The notes: generated by a model not told the origin, from the letters alone. Shown: positions 46,641 to 57,924, counted from the stretch's first letter. The stretch: DNA of 64,000 nt from Daucus carota subsp. sativus (GCF_001625215.2 NC_030383.2:58890949-58954948), one strand, 5' to 3'. Made by a program: numbers and translations.

Positions 46641-47313
46641 AGTTCTTCGTTAAACTGAAGTATCCCTGCTTTCTAGGTATAGATATACTAGTACTTGCCA
46701 ATTGGTAGCACTTACATTTACACAAATTTTTAACTGGTCATTAGCTCATATTTTCCTCGTTTTCCTTTACGCTTGAAATTTGATGGCATAATCTTAATAT
46801 TACATTTGAGTAATAAGATTTGGTGAATGAAAATTCACACTGCAATATACCCACTTAAAGAGCCTTCTAACCATTCTGCCTGCATGCAAGCAAGAAGCTA
46901 GAGTCTTTTTCTATTTGGAATATCATATAACCTCCACTACATTATTAGTTAGTGGCTTCAGTACAAACATTAAGATAGTAGACTGATTTAGCTAATGTTT
47001 TGAAGGGAAAATAATATGATTTTTTGCCATCCCTTCAGTATGTAGATTAAGTTTGAATAGCTTTCTTTGTCCTTAGAAAATGATTTACATTTATATTGAA
47101 ATAATTTGTTTACAATGGCAAAGTTGCTGTATGAATTGAAAATTCCTTTTTTTTTTTAAATAGCTGATGTCTATGGTTTTGTGAAGGTGTTCAGACTTGT
47201 TCTTACATTATTGCTTGAAAAGTCTTAATCTTCACAAAAGTGAAAGGACTACGCATTATGTAAGGAGGGAAGCTTTGTTAGATGTAATAACTCATTAAAA
47301 GAATTGTTGCAGG

Positions 47314-47674
47314 ATGTCTACGGAAGCCCCTTTCACACCAAGAGAAAAGCTCTTTGAGAAGCAAAAGTTCTATCAAAGTATTCATAAGCATACCTATCTG
47401 AAAGGCCCTATGGATAGAGTTACCTCTGTTGCCATTCCTGCTGCCTTGGCAGCTACTTCTCTCTTCATGATTGTGAGTGTTTGATGCTTATTTTTGTTAC
47501 TATTATAATATTATTTCTTGTATCGGCTCCCATAAGACGGCCCTTAAATATATTGTAACATTTTGTCTATTACTTATAAAGGCTTAGTCTGGTAACCCTC
47601 TAACAAATATAATAACCTTTTGCCAGGCACGGGGTATCTATAACATGTCTCACGGGATCGGAAAGAAAGAATGA
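47314..47674 (+). CDS. Cytochrome c oxidase subunit 7a-like small protein
   Basis: Two exons (47314-47472 and 47627-47674) join in phase to 68 aa. The protein reads MSTEAPFTPREKLFEKQKFY, then QSIHKHTYLKGPMDRVTSVA, a hydrophobic segment IPAALAATSLFMI, ARGIYNMSHGIG and a basic tail KKE. This is the small plant protein annotated as cytochrome c oxidase subunit 7a-like, with one transmembrane helix (about residues 39-54), part of complex IV in the mitochondrial inner membrane. No cleavable presequence is needed for this class. The first exon ends ATG ATT/GTGAGT and the second starts after TTTGCCAG. It is too short to stand out as an open frame, but identity to the family is clear by eye along its whole length. 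Confidence 0.88.
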
Positions 47675-48408
47675 TATTTGCATATGGTGTATTGAATTCG
47701 TTACAAGCCTTTAAAGTCTTCAAGTTCTTCAGCTGTACCAAGACTTTTCGTTATTTAATAATTGTCTAGTTGCACTCATGCTGGATGTGTATCAGTACAT
47801 TGCTCTGCTACTTGATTGATTGTGTTGCAATACTTCTTACTGTTTTCCTTTTGGCTTAGCATCAAGGTGAAAAAAAATACAGTTTGCCTGTCGGAAATAT
47901 TGTTTCTTCTGTTATTTATTTTGATTATTTTTGTGAATGGCATATACAATGGAACCGGAAAATTTGTATGGAATATGGATAAAATTTTCTTACTAATTGA
48001 CATTGTTCTACAAATACCTAATTTTTTTGATTAATCTTTAAAAATTATTTAGCTGATTCACGGATTAAACTCTGATTTGACTAAAAATCTTTGTGTTGTC
48101 AAAATTTCTTGTTTAATCCTGAATGTTCCGAACTTCTCCAGTTTCTACGATCGTGAAAAAACTTTTTTCTCATAATATCTAAAGCTTTACTCAAACGAAG
48201 AGAATTCTACAACAATGATGATGAACAAGAATAGGGTATTGAAATTGATTTCACGGCAAATATTGAAATATCTCAGTCTTATTTCTTATTGGAAAACATA
48301 AAATCATTCTTCGATCAACCAAACAAAGACTACCACTCAACAATAAAATCAAACAGGAAACAAAGCATCATAACTGGAGAGAGAGAACTGCTGCGGCCAT
48401 CCGAAGCT
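47675..48408. other. Convergent intergenic region, COX7a-like and first P2 gene
   Basis: About 730 bp between two 3' ends. AT-rich, with no gene or repeat recognised; it must contain both polyadenylation regions. Confidence 0.5.
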
Positions 48409-49218
48409 TTAATCGTCACCAAACAGATTCATAATAGGTTCCTGCAACAATCAAGATACAAGAGTTAAGACCATTCTTGCAGAGTTCAATACAAAAACAG
48501 TAGAGTAAATTATCAACACAGAAGAGTTTAACTAGAAGACTCACATCATCAGACTCCTCCTCTTCTTTCTGTTCAGCAACCTTCTCCTCTTTCTTCCCTT
48601 CTACCTTCTCCGCTATCTTCACCTCCACCGCACCACTGCCAACACCACCACCGCCACCACAGCCAGATAAGGCCGAAGCCATCTTCTCTCTTCCAGATGC
48701 AATCAGTTCATTGATGTCTTTTCCCTTCATATTAGAGAGCAGCAACTCAAGCATCTCATCATTAGCATCTGCTCCAACTGCATTAATAAACAAGATTTAT
48801 AATATCTGTAACTTAAAATACTTTCAATTCACAATATTAACTCTCACAGTTTCTAATACGTTACACAAAGCACATTAACAATATTTATGTATATACATGG
48901 TTCATGACCAGAGTTGGATCAGGATTCAAGGTTAAAATCACGTAGGAGAATGATACAACCGTCAATATTTAGACACGGAATTTAAAAAAACGGAAGCCTG
49001 ACGTTTTTTCACCATTATAAATTCTCAAAAAAATCATAACATTAGAGTCCGAACTAAAAGATTACGAAAAAAATTAATACTACTACACAAAGTCAGGATC
49101 ACCGGAACAAATTAAAGAATAAATAGTTACCTGAACCAAGAATATCTTTCAAATCCTGCGCAGTTGGAGAGCTGTTGCCACCAAGAACAGCCAGCAAATA
49201 TGCAGCAACTTCCTTCAT
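48409..49218 (-). CDS. RPP2: 60S acidic ribosomal protein P2, divergent C-terminus
   Basis: Three exons (49131-49218, 48545-48777, 48409-48441) join in phase to 117 aa. Residues 1-65 are a standard P2 dimerisation domain: [49 protein letters not shown] and [15 protein letters not shown]2 pairs with P1 on P0 to form the ribosomal stalk that recruits translation GTPases. Two parts are unusual. The hinge, usually Ala-rich, is Gly-rich (SGCGGGGGVGSG). The terminal exon encodes EPIMNLFGDD instead of the near-invariant DMGFSLFD found in the paralogue 4.9 kb upstream on the same strand. Splice sites are normal and the frame is open, so it is not an obvious pseudogene. A telo-box and TATA box precede it. 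Confidence 0.85.
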
Positions 49219-49322
49219 TGTGCCTCCTGCAAAAAACTTACAACCCCTTGTTCTTTTATCTTGAAAGAAACGAGTTTCGAACGTGATTAGGGTTGTTACC
49301 TCATGCACAATGCGTGTCAAGG

Positions 49323-49359
49323 TATATATAGACCTCTGAATATATTTCTAATAGGGTTT
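49323..49359 (-). promoter_or_regulatory. TATA box and telo-box of first P2 gene
   Basis: On the minus strand a TATATATA (49323-49330) lies about 105 bp upstream of the ATG, and a telo-box AAACCCTA (49352-49359) lies just beyond it. Telo-boxes are common in plant ribosomal-protein promoters. Confidence 0.6.
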
Positions 49360-49564
49360 GGAGTTATCAGGGCCGATTTTTCATACGAGGCCTAAAAAAT
49401 CTTTGCTTAGGGCCCAAGTATTCGAGGGTATGTAAGATTGTAAATTATTATGGTTACTATAGATTTAACTAACTTATAACATGTGCCATCTATGATATAT
49501 TTTTAAAATATATATTTATTTTAATAATTTATATACTGTATGAATATTTTTAAAATATATATTC

Positions 49565-49566
<2 letters not shown>

Positions 49567-49598
<32 letters not shown>
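49567..49598. repeat. (TA)n microsatellite
   Basis: About 16 TA units in a row in very AT-rich sequence. Confidence 0.95.
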
Positions 49599-49601
<3 letters not shown>

Positions 49602-51565
49602 ATTATATTATTTATTTTATATTATGAATTATCTTACTAATATTTAAAGTGCCGATTTATACACAACTAGAGTCAAGAATATTTTCAAGTGAGTGAAAAT
49701 AGAAGAATTTAGTAATGATTTAACAATTATATTTGAATTAGAATATAGAATAAAAATAGAAAAATAGTTATGACTCTTATAATAAGAATCATATACTACT
49801 TACAAAATCTTCTTCTATTTGAGTTTAAACACAAAAAAGAATAAGAATCATATTCTAATTACAAAACCTTTTTCTTATTATTTTTTTCAAAATCGTGTAT
49901 TTGTATTTTGTTTATAAATTAAAAAGAGTAGGGGAAATAAGCTATTCACTGTACCTTCTTCAAATTGATTTAGAGTGTCGAAAGTATAATATAGTTTTTA
50001 CATTTAAATATTATATATAAATATTTTTTATGAACATAATCATTTACTCCTATAAAACTTCTTTTCTTCGAGATTATGAAGGAACCTTCCCTATATTTGT
50101 AGGTTTGCAAAAATCATATCCGGCTTGCTTTTCTGAATGGAACACTCAAGAGTCAAGACTATCTTACATCTCCTATGTACTTTAAATTTGGAACAATAAA
50201 TAATATGAAACAAAATCAGATTCTGAAACTTGCTTCTAATATATCTGAAACTAAAAAAGATAGTTCTGATTTTTGATATTTTTCATCCAAAATTTTCATA
50301 AAATTAGAAAAATAGAACGGAGCGATATGAGAGACGCCAACTACACACCCCTTGCTTCTCCTTTATATAAGTATATTGATGATTGATTGATGATTGATAT
50401 ATTGATTTAAATTTGGAACAATTTTGTCCCAAATCATTCCAACTGACTAATAAATTTTCCCAATTTTTAGATTGATGAATAGTACTGATCTAAATTTGTA
50501 TCACTAATATTCACTAATCCAAATTTTTTTAATATTAAAATATTATTACTTTTATTATTAAAAATTTTGTTAATGTTATTAAAATAGATTGACTAAGATA
50601 GAATATAATTAAAACGATTATTAGTTATAAATTAAAATTTAAGATACATAATACAACATAGATAATTAAGTGATAAAATAACTTTAAATAAAAACTAAAT
50701 TATCAATTTAGTCGTCGGCTAAATTAGTTCTTGTTTCTTCGAGATAATGAAAATAAGTCCCATAGTTATTTTGAGATCATTTAGTTTCTTATTCAGATGT
50801 TTTAGGAAGAATATATTAATTCTGAAAATTAGTATTTTAATGCTTTTAATTTATTTTAATGTATCGTTTTAATATTTCGAATTATTTTTTAACATTTTAT
50901 CTTTATCTAATTTTTGATTTTATTAATATAATTAATAATAATATTAGTTATATTTTTATAAATATTTATAATCTATTTATATGAATATAATAATGATGAA
51001 TGAATTTGGATCTATATTTGAATCACATGATTGGAATAGAAATTGAATTCCAAACTAAATTTGGACCATTTGGTTATCCAAATTTGAATTGTGTATAATT
51101 TTTATCAATTCAACCATTTTATTTTAAACTATTTGAATCAGAAATCTTACGAGAAAATGCCCACTGATATTCAAGAACCATGTGCCCAAAATATCAGATT
51201 TCGATATCAGTATCCTTTTTACCCAATCACCCACACATCCTTTAAATGCGTATTTGTGTTTGAATTGAGGCTCATGTGGCTGATGCTGGAGTCATTAGGC
51301 CTAACAGAAGAGAGGAAGACATTAGTTGGGTTAGCCTATGAGGAGCTGCCATACAGTTAAACTCCTACCCTGTTTGTCCCAATTCAGACCACGCTATGGG
51401 ACTAGCAGCACACACTGGTTCCAGCCTTTTAACCATCCTCTATCAAAACAACACAAGAGGCTTGCAAATATTCAAGGAAGGAACTGGCTAGTTCACAGTC
51501 CAGCCACACACTGGGGTTTTGATAGTAAACATAGATGATCTAATGCACATTATTTTTGGTATCGT

Positions 51566-51627
51566 TATCAAGGACTACGCATATCCTGTATGCGTGTATC
51601 AAGGACTACGCATTTCATGTATGCGTG
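51566..51627. repeat. 31-bp tandem repeat with inverted ACGCATA/TATGCGT
   Basis: TATCAAGGACTACGCAT recurs after 31 bp. Each unit contains CTACGCAT followed by TATGCGTG, so each can form a small hairpin; a related GCGCATACAAGATATGCGT lies at about 51680. Confidence 0.8.
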
Positions 51628-52055
51628 TGGCCTATTTTTTCAGGCTAATGATATAAAAAAGATGATGAAGTTGTAACTTGCGCATACAAGATATGCGTTT
51701 ACAAGTCGATATATCAGGCACTATTTGCGCGTGTTGTCATTTTGGGTACTGTAAAATGAAATTGTGTTATAAAGGACATTCACCCTAATCTAACCCCCGT
51801 GTTTTGGAATGAATATTCATTCTATTTATTCATAACATAATATTTTCTTTCAATTTTCATAATAAAAAAATTGACCCACTTCATATCTAAGCCACTACTT
51901 TCTCCTCTTCCGTCCAACGGTCAAGACTCAACCTTAGTATTTCTTCGACCACTCCATAAACTTCTTTATATTAGTTCTTCCCCCATTCAATTAGCATTTT
52001 TTGATCACACACGTCAAACATATTTGTAGATATATTAAATTAAATATAATTGTCA

Positions 52056-52473
52056 AGAGTTAAGTTCTATGGAGTACATAAAAACATTGGAGTATTGGAG
52101 TATAAATCATAATTTTTTAGTTTGATCCTATATAATATCTTTGATTATCCAAATTTTGATATAATCTATCATTTATAAGTTGTCTTGCACATAATTGTCA
52201 ATTAATCATTAATATCTTTCAACTTTAACAAGTATTAAGATTATTGTTCTACTTATTAGTTATATTGCAGAACATAGAGTCACATGATTTATAAAAGTAA
52301 TTATTCTACCATTTGATCACGATGTTTATGTTGCAGAATATAATGTGCAGGTTGTCAAATATTTACCAATATTACTGGAAAAAAAAATTGAAATTTAGAT
52401 GACTAGATTACATTTTATTAAACTTTGTACTTCAATACTCCAATTTTTTTTGTACTCCATAGAACTTAACTCT
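52056..52473. mobile_element. MITE with 8-bp TSD (hAT or Mutator type)
   Basis: Terminal inverted repeats of about 45 bp begin AGAGTTAAGTTCTATGGAGT and continue ACA...ATTGGAGTATT. The flanks carry an exact 8-bp duplication AATTGTCA (52048-52055 and 52474-52481). There is no coding capacity in 418 bp. The 8-bp duplication suggests hAT, while the TIR length would also fit Mutator-derived elements. Confidence 0.85.
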
Positions 52474-52887
52474 AATTGTCAATGCTAGTACTTATTTGTT
52501 CAACTAATATAAAAATAAATACTTTAATTTTAATCTTCGACAAATTTTAAAAATAAAAATAAATATTTCAATTCTAATTTCCTATTTTCCTTTCAAAATA
52601 ATAGCACATTTTTGACTTATGCAAATCAATTTTTCAATTGGAAATTGTCAATTACCTTTCTATAAGTTTTAAAAACTAGAAAGAAACATTTTAGAAAAAT
52701 TACATACATATAGAATTTTTTAAAATATTTTTATTTATACTAATATGTATAAAATTTAATCATTTAATCAACTTGCCCAGAAAATTTTGCATTTTAGAAG
52801 CCCTTATTTTACTCTAATCTGTAAACAAGAATTGTCTTGTATTATCAGGCAGGTCACAGAAACTCTGCTCTGTACTATAGAGAATTA

Positions 52888-52967
52888 CGGTATTGTTCTT
52901 TTCTGTATTGGGGGTTGGCAAATGTTCCGGTATTGTTCTTTTCTGTATTGGGGGTTGGCAAATGTTC
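52888..52967. repeat. 40-bp perfect tandem duplication
   Basis: Unit CGGTATTGTTCTTTTCTGTA continuing through GGCAAATGTTC is repeated twice without change (52888-52927, 52928-52967). Confidence 0.95.
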
Positions 52968-53280
52968 CAGTATGATCGCCATTAACTAGGGGATGTCAGC
53001 TATGCGACAACTCCACTGCTATATGAACAGTTGAACACATACAACTCCCAGGATATTTGAACAATATTCAACACCTCAAGGCTCAAGCAATACATGAATC
53101 ATATGTTCGCTGCAGAACTTCGAAAGATAAATGTCGTTTACAACTTCACTTTACTGCAAAGAAAGTATCTAACCAAACCTCAGGCGTCAAACTACAAGTG
53201 ATTACACCAGAGAATCAAAAATGCCTATTGCCCCAAATCAAAGAATTGTGATTTGAGCAAGGAGTCTGCTATTAAACACC

Positions 53281-55990
53281 CTAATCAAAGAGACTGAAGC
53301 CCATGTCCTGCAACAAATTATATAAAATCAAGTTAGAAACGTTATATTCTTAAAGCACAATATATATCCTATAGTTCTTTATCTTCTAAAAGTCTTTTAA
53401 AGAAAATGCAAGACTCACATCATCTGACTCTTCCTTCTCTTCAACTTTCTCCTCTTTCTTGGCTTCAGCAGCAGGTGCAGCGGCACCACCAGCCCCACCA
53501 GAAGCTGCGGCAGCAACAGCAACACCACCACCACCTGATGGTACAGACGCCAACTTTTCCCTTCCAGATGCAATCAATTCTGTGATGTCCTTTCCTTTAA
53601 CTTCAGAAAGTAGAAGCTCAATCCTATCATCATCAGCATCAGCTCCAACTGCAAATCCAACAGGCTTACTTGGTTATAACAAGAGATAACAAGACCATTT
53701 CATCACATGTCACAACATAATACTTTGGATGAAGAGAAACAGATGACTAAATTGTAAAAACAAACAGGCAACTGTAATATTTCCATTCACTAAGAAAGAA
53801 TATAAAGAATATTAAAGAACCTTTAAACAAATACTATATGTTTGAAATCATGCAACACAAATAGATGAAAGAGTTTTAAATAACATAAGAAGTGTCACTG
53901 GACAGAACAAACAGCAAAAGCTCAAGTCTCAGACATCCAAGGAAGGAACAGAGCAGCATAATCTCTCAAGCCTGGCGAAGGCGAAAGATCTTAGACGGCC
54001 ACTGCGAATGTTTCTGAGAAACAAGCCTTAGAATTCTCATCATCGAGAGGAGAAACTTAATAAAGCAAACTCAAGACTAAAAAGTAAACAGGAAATGGCA
54101 TGAATCAAGATGAAATAATCAATTCGATTAGAAAAAACAAGCAGCCAACAAAGTAAAAGATGACAAGATTGTAAATCAGGAGGGACCAAAAAATAAATTT
54201 ACATGATATATTCAAGACACACACACAGGCAAGCATAGAGATAGTTACATAAAGAATATAAATATAGAAGGTCTCAGACATCCAAGGAAGAAAAAGAGCA
54301 GCATAATCTCTCAAGCCTGGCGAAGGCGAAGATCTTAGGCGGCCACTGCGAATGTTTTGAGAAACAAGCCTTAAAATTGTCATCATCGAAAGCTAGAACT
54401 TTTATACTATGCTCAAGAATATTAAACAATATCAAACTAAACCATACAAGAGAAAATAAATATATTATATTCTAAATGAATGCCGACAAGAAAAGGGAGC
54501 CATCAAACTTAATAGTATAAACACGTTATAATTGACATTTCGTTATTTGTTACACTTTAAACATAGAGGCATGTAAACACATAGACAGAAAGAGAGAATT
54601 CTGGGGGTGTCTCAGACATCCAAGGAAGGAACAAAGCAGCATTATCTCTCAAGCCTGGCGAAGGCGAAAGATCTTAGACGGCCACTGCGAATGTTTCTGA
54701 GAAACAAGCCTTAGGATTCTCATCAGTGACAGTAGTTCAAAATTTTGGTTCTCAAACAATATCAAAATTACAATCCGTTTGAGCTAACAATGAAATTTAA
54801 TCTTTATATAATTTTTAATCAGCGACATCAACAGTAAAAAGTTAAAAAAAAGGCAAATATAAAATGAATTTCATGCCATGACCACTGCAGGGATTACAAG
54901 AATAGCAGTTTAATTGATAAAAAACTTCCAAAGACCACTAAATTCAATTAAAATAGGAAAAAACAAAATAAAATCTTCATTTTTGGTGGCAACGTTTATA
55001 CTATGAACATACATATATCTATCTCCTACAACAGATAAACATGCACATAGTAAATGATATGGACTGGGAATCTCAGACATCCAAGGAAGGATAAAACAGC
55101 ATTATCTCTCAAGCCTGGCGAAGGCGAAAGATCTTGGGCGGCCACTGCGAATGTCTCTGAGAAACAAGCCTTAACTAATATCATCACAGAACCCAGCCTT
55201 GACTTGAACCAACAAACAACTCTTCCAATTCACATGAGATCAAACAAAATGAATCCATTTGGACCATAACAAGACCAACTATGCAATTACACGTGCATAC
55301 ACATGGAAAAACACATATACGAAAATGAATACACTAGGGGTCTCAGACATCCAAGGAAGGATAAAACAGCATAATCTCTCAAGCCCGGCGAAAGGCGAAA
55401 GATCTTAGGCGGCCACTGCGAATGTCTCTGAGAAACAAGCCTTAACAAAAATCATCACCGACCCCACATCTTACTCCAACCATAATACAACTCACAAATC
55501 ACCACCTAATAACAATCCGCAAATTCACTCATAAACAAAAAAAAAATCAATAACCACAATTCAACATAACAAAACCAAGTCATCAATCCACAATCACACA
55601 TAATGACCCAATCTAATAATCATTTCAACAAGTTACCAATTGTCTCTCTCTCTCCCAATCTCTCCCTCCATCCCTCTCCCACTCTCTCCTACCTCCTCTC
55701 ACAACACACATCATTTCAACCAAACTAATAATCATTTCTACCGTCACACAATCAAATTGATAATGAATTCATGTCACATTTTCTTGTAATTATCTGTAGT
55801 AGTGACAATTCAATTCAATCCAATTCACAACAACACCACAATCACACATATATACAGATATACATACACATATACATACACATAAACAGCTACAAAAAGT
55901 ACCTGAGCCGAGAATGTTCTTCAAATCCTCAGCAGTAGGGCATGTATTCCCGCCAAGCACAGCCAACAAATAAGCAGCCACAACCTTCAT
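53281..55990 (-). CDS. RPP2: 60S acidic ribosomal protein P2
   Basis: Three exons (55903-55990, 53419-53648, 53281-53307) join in phase to 114 aa. The N-terminal dimerisation domain reads [49 protein letters not shown] and [14 protein letters not shown]. An Ala/Gly-rich hinge ([20 protein letters not shown]) follows, then the acidic tail [16 protein letters not shown], which is the conserved P-protein C-terminus that contacts elongation factors. Exon structure is identical in phase to the paralogue at 48.4-49.2 kb, so the pair arose by duplication. Intron 1 is very long (2254 bp) and holds five U14-like box C/D snoRNA copies in the same orientation. The promoter carries telo-boxes and site II elements typical of ribosomal-protein genes. 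Confidence 0.95.
53926..54046 (-). ncRNA. U14: U14 box C/D snoRNA, intronic copy 1
   Basis: On the minus strand: C box ATGATGA (54037-54043), guide CATTCGCAGT (54001-54010) and D box CTGA (53929-53932), with 115 nt from C to D box. The guide is complementary to the ACTGCGAATG segment near the 5' end of 18S rRNA, the hallmark of U14 domain A. U14 is needed for early 18S rRNA processing. This copy is the closest to the 3' splice site of its host intron. Confidence 0.85.
54271..54389 (-). ncRNA. U14: U14 box C/D snoRNA, intronic copy 2 (partly degenerate)
   Basis: C box ATGATGA (54380-54386), guide CATTCGCAGT (54345-54354) and D box CTGA (54274-54277) are kept. Compared with the other copies it lacks single bases in two places, one of them in the internal GTTTC/GAAAC hairpin, so it may be a weaker or decaying copy. 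Confidence 0.75.
54609..54730 (-). ncRNA. U14: U14 box C/D snoRNA, intronic copy 3
   Basis: C box CTGATGA (54720-54726; first base not the usual purine), guide CATTCGCAGT (54684-54693) and D box CTGA (54612-54615). A short terminal stem, TGTC with GACA, closes the ends. Confidence 0.8.
55070..55190 (-). ncRNA. U14: U14 box C/D snoRNA, intronic copy 4
   Basis: C box GTGATGA (55181-55187), guide CATTCGCAGT (55144-55153) and D box CTGA (55073-55076), with the same 115-nt C-to-D spacing as copies 1 and 3. Confidence 0.83.
55337..55464 (-). ncRNA. U14: U14 box C/D snoRNA, intronic copy 5
   Basis: C box GTGATGA (55452-55458), guide CATTCGCAGT (55415-55424) and D box CTGA (55343-55346). This copy has the best terminal stem, GGGGTC pairing with GACCCC just outside the boxes, as expected for box C/D maturation. 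It is the closest to the 5' splice site. Confidence 0.87.
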
Positions 55991-56152
55991 CTTGCTCCCT
56001 GCAAATGTAAACACACACAAATCAGCCACATATACACACACCTATACATACAACTATACACACATTTCATGTATGTAGAGATTCTCACCTTGTGAGTGAT
56101 GATGCTTGAGATTACAGATGCGATGCTTGAGGCGGCGAGTGCTTGTGCAATT

Positions 56153-56327
56153 CTAGGGTTTTTATATTTGTCTGCGCATGTTTCTAGGGTTTTCTCGATT
56201 TTCTGTTGTTTTACTATTTTGCCCTTCGTTGCCGCTCGGCCCATTCAGAGTCTATGTGGTGTTAATTCTTCACGCCCGCTATTCAGAGCATCAGCTATGT
56301 AAAGCCCATTCTAATTTATCTGGCCCA
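56153..56327 (-). promoter_or_regulatory. Ribosomal-protein-type promoter of second P2 gene
   Basis: On the minus strand two telo-boxes AAACCCTAG (56153-56161 and 56184-56192) are followed upstream by three site II motifs TGGGCY (56238-56243, 56303-56308 and 56322-56327). This combination is characteristic of plant genes for ribosomal proteins and other growth-linked genes. It would also drive the intronic snoRNAs. Confidence 0.75.
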
Positions 56328-56842
56328 TTAATATCCCAAGGTCATTTGATAAATCTGGTCAAAACTTATGAGTGGTATTTTTGAACGAGTCGGACCATTT
56401 ATTTGAGTTTTTTTTTTTCTAAATATTTATTTGAGTTATTTAACTGTTCTTAATCATATTTTCTAGATAAATTATAATAAATATATCATATTTAAATTTT
56501 AAAAAATTAAACAAACTATGATTACTTATGCAATATGTTTAAACATTAATGTTAGCAATTAGCTATATAAACACTTCATATTATCTAAATGATTTTGTTT
56601 AACTTCTTTGTTGGTTATAAATTTTATAATTAATTTTAAATATGTAATAAAAATACTAATTATTATAAAAGATAATCATTTTATAGCGAGCATAGTAATT
56701 AGGCGGTTCAAATTTGATTTTTCAATTGATAATTAATTCTATATTAGTGATTAAATTAATTAATAATTTATAAAACATCTCAAACTATTTTAATAATGTT
56801 GTTGGCACCAACGATGTGATGAACTGTTTGCGGTCCATTCGT

Positions 56843-56992
56843 CCGAACAAATTTTGGTTCACCCATAATCTAAAATGATTAAGATAAAAAAGCTTGATGA
56901 CTCTTTCTCTCTCGTATCCGAACAAATTTTAGTTCATTCGTAATTTAAAATGATAAAATGAAAGAGCTTGATGACACTCTCTCTCGTATCAT
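56843..56992. repeat. 75-bp tandem duplication
   Basis: CCGAACAAATTTTGGTTCA and CCGAACAAATTTTAGTTCA start copies 75 bp apart; both continue to GCTTGATGAC and CTCTCTCGTAT. Confidence 0.85.
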
Positions 56993-57852
56993 CAGGATTG
57001 ACTCATTCACTGGCATGAGATGACTCCCAAGTCCCAAGCCCCACATAAGAGATGGACATGGGTTGAAGGATATGCCAAACTCGTGTAAATCATTATTTAT
57101 GTTATTCTTTTTTCAAATGAATACAATGATAGAAAATTGGGGAAAATAATAAATTATTTGAAGACAGTGCATTGGCCAGGCTTGAAGGTGATTCTAAACA
57201 ATTTTTTTTAATCTATTCCAATATTGTACTTTCATGATCCTTTTCACATGTCCGATGCAATATGGTCTCGTCTTAAACATACTTTTACAGCCACCTAACG
57301 TGTGAAGCAGATTCATTGGATATGATTTAAGATTTAGTCTTTTGATTTGAAGTGAAGTAAATTCGATGGGAGATTAATTAAAAAAAAACTCATTTATCAC
57401 ATTTTTAAAGGATAATATTCCAAACATCACTTTGCCAAAAAATATCTGAAAATGTCATTTTTCAATCCAATGAGATATGTTATGTTGTACACACACTGTG
57501 TGATTATAAGATCATGCATGTATTAAATTAATTAAACAATTAATATCTAAACACCTCATCTTTATAAACTACTTTTTATGTTATTTTCAAATTTTTTTAT
57601 GTGCATGTCAATCAGGAATGAGTTGGATTTAGTTACATTGATCTACATTTGCTATATACATGCTTGTTTGTGATAACATAACTATCTAAATTACGTATTA
57701 TCTACAACTGTTATCAATCAATTAGTTGTAAGACCATTGTCTTGATCAAACGAGTTGTATTTACATAAGGGAGATAATAAAGAAGAAAGATGTTACTACG
57801 ACAAAAAAAAGAAGAAGAGAGCAAGATGTTACCTGTTGAATAGAACTAATTT

Positions 57853-57924
57853 GATAAAGACCCCAGTCTTTATTTGAAGAACTAAATTGATAAAGACCCC
57901 AGTCTTTATTTGAAGAACTAAATT
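57853..57924. repeat. 36-bp tandem duplication
   Basis: GATAAAGACCCCAGTCTTTA followed by TTTGAAGAACTAAATT occurs twice in a row (57853 and 57889) almost unchanged. AAAGACCCCAGTCTTT is itself nearly palindromic. Confidence 0.95.

Larger units (their letters stand above)
45134..47312 (+). other. 5'UTR intron of the COX7a-like gene
   Basis: Inferred: a CT-rich leader at about 45050-45133 ends CAATCAG/GTCATC, and an acceptor TTGCAG lies just before the start codon at 47314. The intron begins with a (CT)n tract (45139-45190) and contains a GC-rich island (46510-46640) very unlike its surroundings. Leader introns of this size are common in plant housekeeping genes. Confidence 0.6.
49360..53280. 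other. AT-rich intergenic region between the two P2 genes
   Basis: About 3.9 kb. It contains a (TA)n tract, a local 31-bp repeat, one MITE with 8-bp target duplications and a 40-bp perfect tandem duplication, all listed separately. No gene was recognised; open frames near 51091-51538 have no known protein content. Confidence 0.5.

Noticed and set aside
46105-46653. Arg-rich open frames on both strands in the COX7a leader intron
   Set aside because: Caused by the GC-rich island; no domain, and the region is intronic.
53459-53689. 76-codon Ala/Pro-rich plus-strand frame
   Set aside because: Antisense shadow of the P2 hinge region.
54105-54386. 93-codon minus-strand frame overlapping U14 copy 2
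   Set aside because: Lies inside the P2 intron, has no recognisable protein content and overlaps the snoRNA; chance frame.
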